From the NCBI RefSeq assembly GCF_050589625.1, contig NZ_JBNGOP010000023.1, positions 25,024 to 89,023 on the forward strand: a stretch of DNA of 64,000 nt. The letters run 5' to 3'. Position 1 is the stretch's first letter. Each line of letters starts with the position of its first letter. This document shows, piece after piece, positions 63,841 to 64,000 of this stretch. The notes under the pieces are model-generated. The model was not told the origin of the DNA and searched no databases. It saw only the letters and a list, made by a program, of their open reading frames with translations. Position numbers and translations under genes: made by a program. The stretch comes from Pelagihabitans sp947500445 (GTDB taxonomy: Bacteria; Bacteroidota; Bacteroidia; Flavobacteriales; Flavobacteriaceae).

Positions 63841-63920
63841 GACGGCTACGCTTTTGGAAGAAAGATGAAGGACCGCTGCGCTCATGGAAGAAAGACGAGG
63901 GACCGCTGCGCGGAAAGACG
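63841..63920. repeat. Imperfect 30-base tandem repeat
   Basis: Two 30-base units (63841-63870 and 63871-63900) and a shorter third (63901-63920), opening GACGGCTACGCTTTTGGAAG and GACCGCTGCGCTCATGGAAG. The opening word resembles that of the block at 54360. No coding role is apparent. The stretch 63688-63840 before it holds no gene I can support beyond the upstream region of sprE. Confidence 0.72.
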
Positions 63921-63923
63921 TAT

Positions 63924-64000
63924 GTTAGTGGTTAGTGGTTAGTGGTTAGTGGTTAGTGGTTAGTGGTTAGTGGTTAGTGGTTAGTGGTTAGTGGTTAGTG
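63924..64000. repeat. Exact heptamer tandem repeat GTTAGTG, cut by the window end
   Basis: Eleven exact copies of GTTAGTG, 77 bases, running to the last base of the window; the full length is unknown. The absence of any mismatch suggests recent expansion by slippage, or an assembly end. Confidence 0.95.

Noticed and set aside
63924..64000. CRISPR array at the window end
   Set aside because: The repeat unit is 7 bases with no spacers.

Overview
The window looks like chromosome of a free-living, probably marine member of the Flavobacteriaceae (Bacteroidota). The evidence is a gliding-motility lipoprotein (GldH) and an SprE/PorW-like type IX secretion lipoprotein, a one-piece hybrid two-component system, a type B succinate dehydrogenase (sdhCAB), an ATP synthase operon split from beta/epsilon, many lipobox lipoproteins, and two promoters that fit the Bacteroidota consensus TTTG-N20-TAnnTTTG (sdh at 12938-12969, atp at 59991-60022). 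I see no rRNA, tRNA, CRISPR array, intact insertion sequence or replication origin.

Left part (1-12.8 kb): a RimK-type ligase cut by the window edge, a hybrid two-component sensor/regulator, a GAF-AraC regulator, a zinc-ribbon protein, then a run of surface lipoproteins. The run holds two collagen-like Gly-X-Y lipoproteins (one frameshifted), a decayed kelch-type lipoprotein, a SIMPL-domain protein, an Ig-like lipoprotein and two intact kelch-type lipoproteins, closed by a terminator. This is the most accessory and most decayed part of the window.

Middle part (12.9-31.4 kb): sdhCAB; a Vsr-like endonuclease facing an XRE/S24-type repressor, which is divergent from a small putative HTH protein, with two matching palindromes TGTAA-N5-TTACA in and before the repressor leader; an aminotransferase, a thioredoxin-like protein, a LytS/LytTR pair and a secreted protein of unknown function; an acetyltransferase; a 3-oxoacid CoA-transferase pair (scoA, scoB) with a zinc-ribbon membrane gene between its subunits; then trhO, ricT, gldH and a class A penicillin-binding protein.

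Right part (31.6-64 kb): recA; an ECF sigma factor with a lipoprotein upstream and a membrane/barrel protein downstream; an oxidoreductase, acyltransferase, trpS, MORN-repeat protein, dprA, SPOR protein, thioesterase and aldo/keto reductase; a lipoprotein metalloprotease; an envelope cluster on the minus strand (flippase, dUTPase, two paralogous small exported proteins, TPR protein, DUF4292-like lipoprotein, EnvC-like M23 activator); an MFS transporter; and the ATP synthase operon atpBEFHAG preceded by sprE, bactofilin and atpZ. A four-helix-bundle (23S intervening-sequence-type) gene sits between atpA and atpG. The window ends in an exact heptamer tandem repeat.

The best candidates for something undescribed are the repressor/small-HTH switch with paired operators beside the unusual Vsr (16.5-18.2 kb), the four-helix-bundle gene flanked by heptamer repeats inside the atp operon, and the zinc-ribbon gene inserted in the CoA-transferase operon. 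All functional statements are read from sequence motifs without database searches.
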